Shown here piece by piece: positions 6,019 through 6,695 of a stretch of DNA of 6,695 nt. The translations under genes were made by a program, and so were the position numbers. The notes beneath the pieces were generated by a model. It did no database searches. It was not told where the DNA came from and saw only the letters and a list, made by a program, of their open reading frames with translations. The number at the start of each line of letters is the position of its first letter. Positions within the stretch are counted from its first letter, which is position 1. This stretch comes from Flavobacteriaceae bacterium (GTDB taxonomy: Bacteria > Bacteroidota > Bacteroidia > Flavobacteriales > Flavobacteriaceae): the NCBI GenBank assembly GCA_018672145.1, contig JABHGH010000098.1, positions 1 to 6,695 on the forward strand, written 5' to 3'.

Positions 6019-6695
6019 ACGTTCGGTTTTATAACCTCTGTCAATAGTTCAATATAAATTCGCACAGCCTCTTTTATTTCATTTGTGTAAATAAATTCGT
6101 CTGCGGTGTGTGATCGTGTGGAATCTCCAGGCCCAAGCTTTAAAGAGGGGCAGTCTAGTGCTGCTTGATCAGAAAGGGTAGGAGAGCCATAGGTGTTTCT
6201 TCCCATACCAACGCCTGCAATAACAAGAGGGTGATCTTTGTTTATAGAGGAAGATTGCAAACGTAACGATCGTGGTGTCACCTCACAGGGTGCTTGACCA
6301 ACAATTTCAGCGATCTCTTGGTTGCTGTAACTCTCATTTACTCGTACGTCAAGAACCATGTTGACTTGAGAGGGAACCACATTGTGCTGACTTCCAGCTT
6401 CGATTTGTGTGATGGTGAGTTTGACTGGTCCCAAAACATCAGATATACGATCAAATTTGAGCTGCTCAAACCAGTTTATTACATCAACACTTTTCATTAT
6501 CGGGTTGTCATTATTTGGGTGCGCTGCATGTCCAGCAGTTCCTTTTACAACAGCATCAAAAACAACGAGTCCTTTTTCGGCAATGGCCAATTGCATTTGC
6601 GTTGGTTCACCGACAATAGCCACATCAATCTCTGGTAAGTCTTTTAACAGACTATTTAAACCATTTGGACCTGAGCTTTCTTCTTCAGCAGTGGC
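6015..6695 (-). CDS. argE: M20 family N-acyl-ornithine/citrulline deacylase, C-terminal part (5' end outside window)
   Basis: Zinc-type M20 amidohydrolase that removes the N-acyl group in arginine biosynthesis. The window holds the last 226 codons; the frame stays open to base 6695, so the GTG near 6621 is internal and not a start. Counting from the edge, ATAEEESSGPNG (1-12) is the active-site strand, where the last two glutamates, 5 and 6, correspond to the general base and a metal ligand. The inserted dimerisation domain contains KGTAGHAAHPNNDNPI, and GPGDSTRSHTADEF near the C-terminus carries the metal-binding His. The N-terminal metal ligands lie outside. It overlaps argH by 4 bases (ATGA at 6015-6018). 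In Bacteroidota the substrate is often N-acetyl- or N-succinyl-citrulline, because transcarbamylation precedes deacylation; which applies here cannot be read from this fragment. The gene also resembles DapE (succinyl-diaminopimelate desuccinylase), but the argH coupling favours the arginine role. Confidence 0.88.
   Translation of the reverse strand, partial: ATAEEESSGPNGLNSLLKDLPEIDVAIVGEPTQMQLAIAEKGLVVFDAVVKGTAGHAAHPNNDNPIMKSVDVINWFEQLKFDRISDVLGPVKLTITQIEAGSQHNVVPSQVNMVLDVRVNESYSNQEIAEIVGQAPCEVTPRSLRLQSSSINKDHPLVIAGVGMGRNTYGSPTLSDQAALDCPSLKLGPGDSTRSHTADEFIYTNEIKEAVRIYIELLTEVIKPNV

Noticed and set aside
6294..6638. 114-codon plus-strand frame over the M20 deacylase gene
   Set aside because: Antisense to the dimerisation domain of a conserved enzyme, with no signal peptide or domain pattern; a shadow frame.

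Overview
The window looks like a chromosomal segment of a member of the Bacteroidota, most likely a flavobacterium. Three things point that way. Two plus-strand genes are preceded by the Bacteroidota-type promoter (TTG, 20-base spacer, TAnnTTTG), and starts lack clear Shine-Dalgarno sequences and follow A-rich leaders. Several proteins belong to families I know mainly from this phylum: the DUF5777 beta-barrel, the tRNA_anti-like OB-fold envelope protein and a short-form YceI protein. ArgH is of the short type (429 aa) and sits directly behind an M20 deacylase, as in Bacteroidota arginine clusters.

Left part (1-939, minus strand): a secreted YceI-like protein is followed after 6 bases by the N-terminal part of an NhaC-type Na+/H+ antiporter that runs off the window. 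The two form an operon reading leftwards. Sampled lines here are about 48-50% GC.

Middle part (about 940-1975): an AT-rich island, about 32% GC in the lines I counted. It holds an intact GNAT acetyltransferase gene (minus) and a decayed minus-strand remnant of the C-terminal nuclease domain of a type III restriction/helicase (Res-like) protein. The remnant has two in-frame stops and has lost the PD-motif aspartate. This looks like acquired DNA that has partly decayed.

Right of the island (1990-3279, plus): a small membrane-anchored OB-fold protein and a DUF5777 outer-membrane beta-barrel protein, the latter with its own promoter. Together with YceI on the far side of the island they look like one functional group of cell-envelope proteins whose task is not established.

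Right part (3320-6695): lpdA (dihydrolipoamide dehydrogenase, E3 of the 2-oxoacid dehydrogenase complexes) has a well-formed promoter overlapping the end of the DUF5777 gene. It converges, with only 8 bases between stop codons, on an arginine biosynthesis operon read leftwards: an argE-like M20 deacylase (5' end outside the window) overlapping argH by 4 bases. These two enzymes make ornithine or citrulline from its N-acyl form, and arginine plus fumarate from argininosuccinate.

Most of the window is ordinary metabolism. The parts worth a second look are the restriction-enzyme remnant with its AT-rich island and the YceI/OB-fold/DUF5777 envelope group that it separates. I found no tRNA, rRNA, CRISPR array, complete mobile element or convincing rho-independent terminator.
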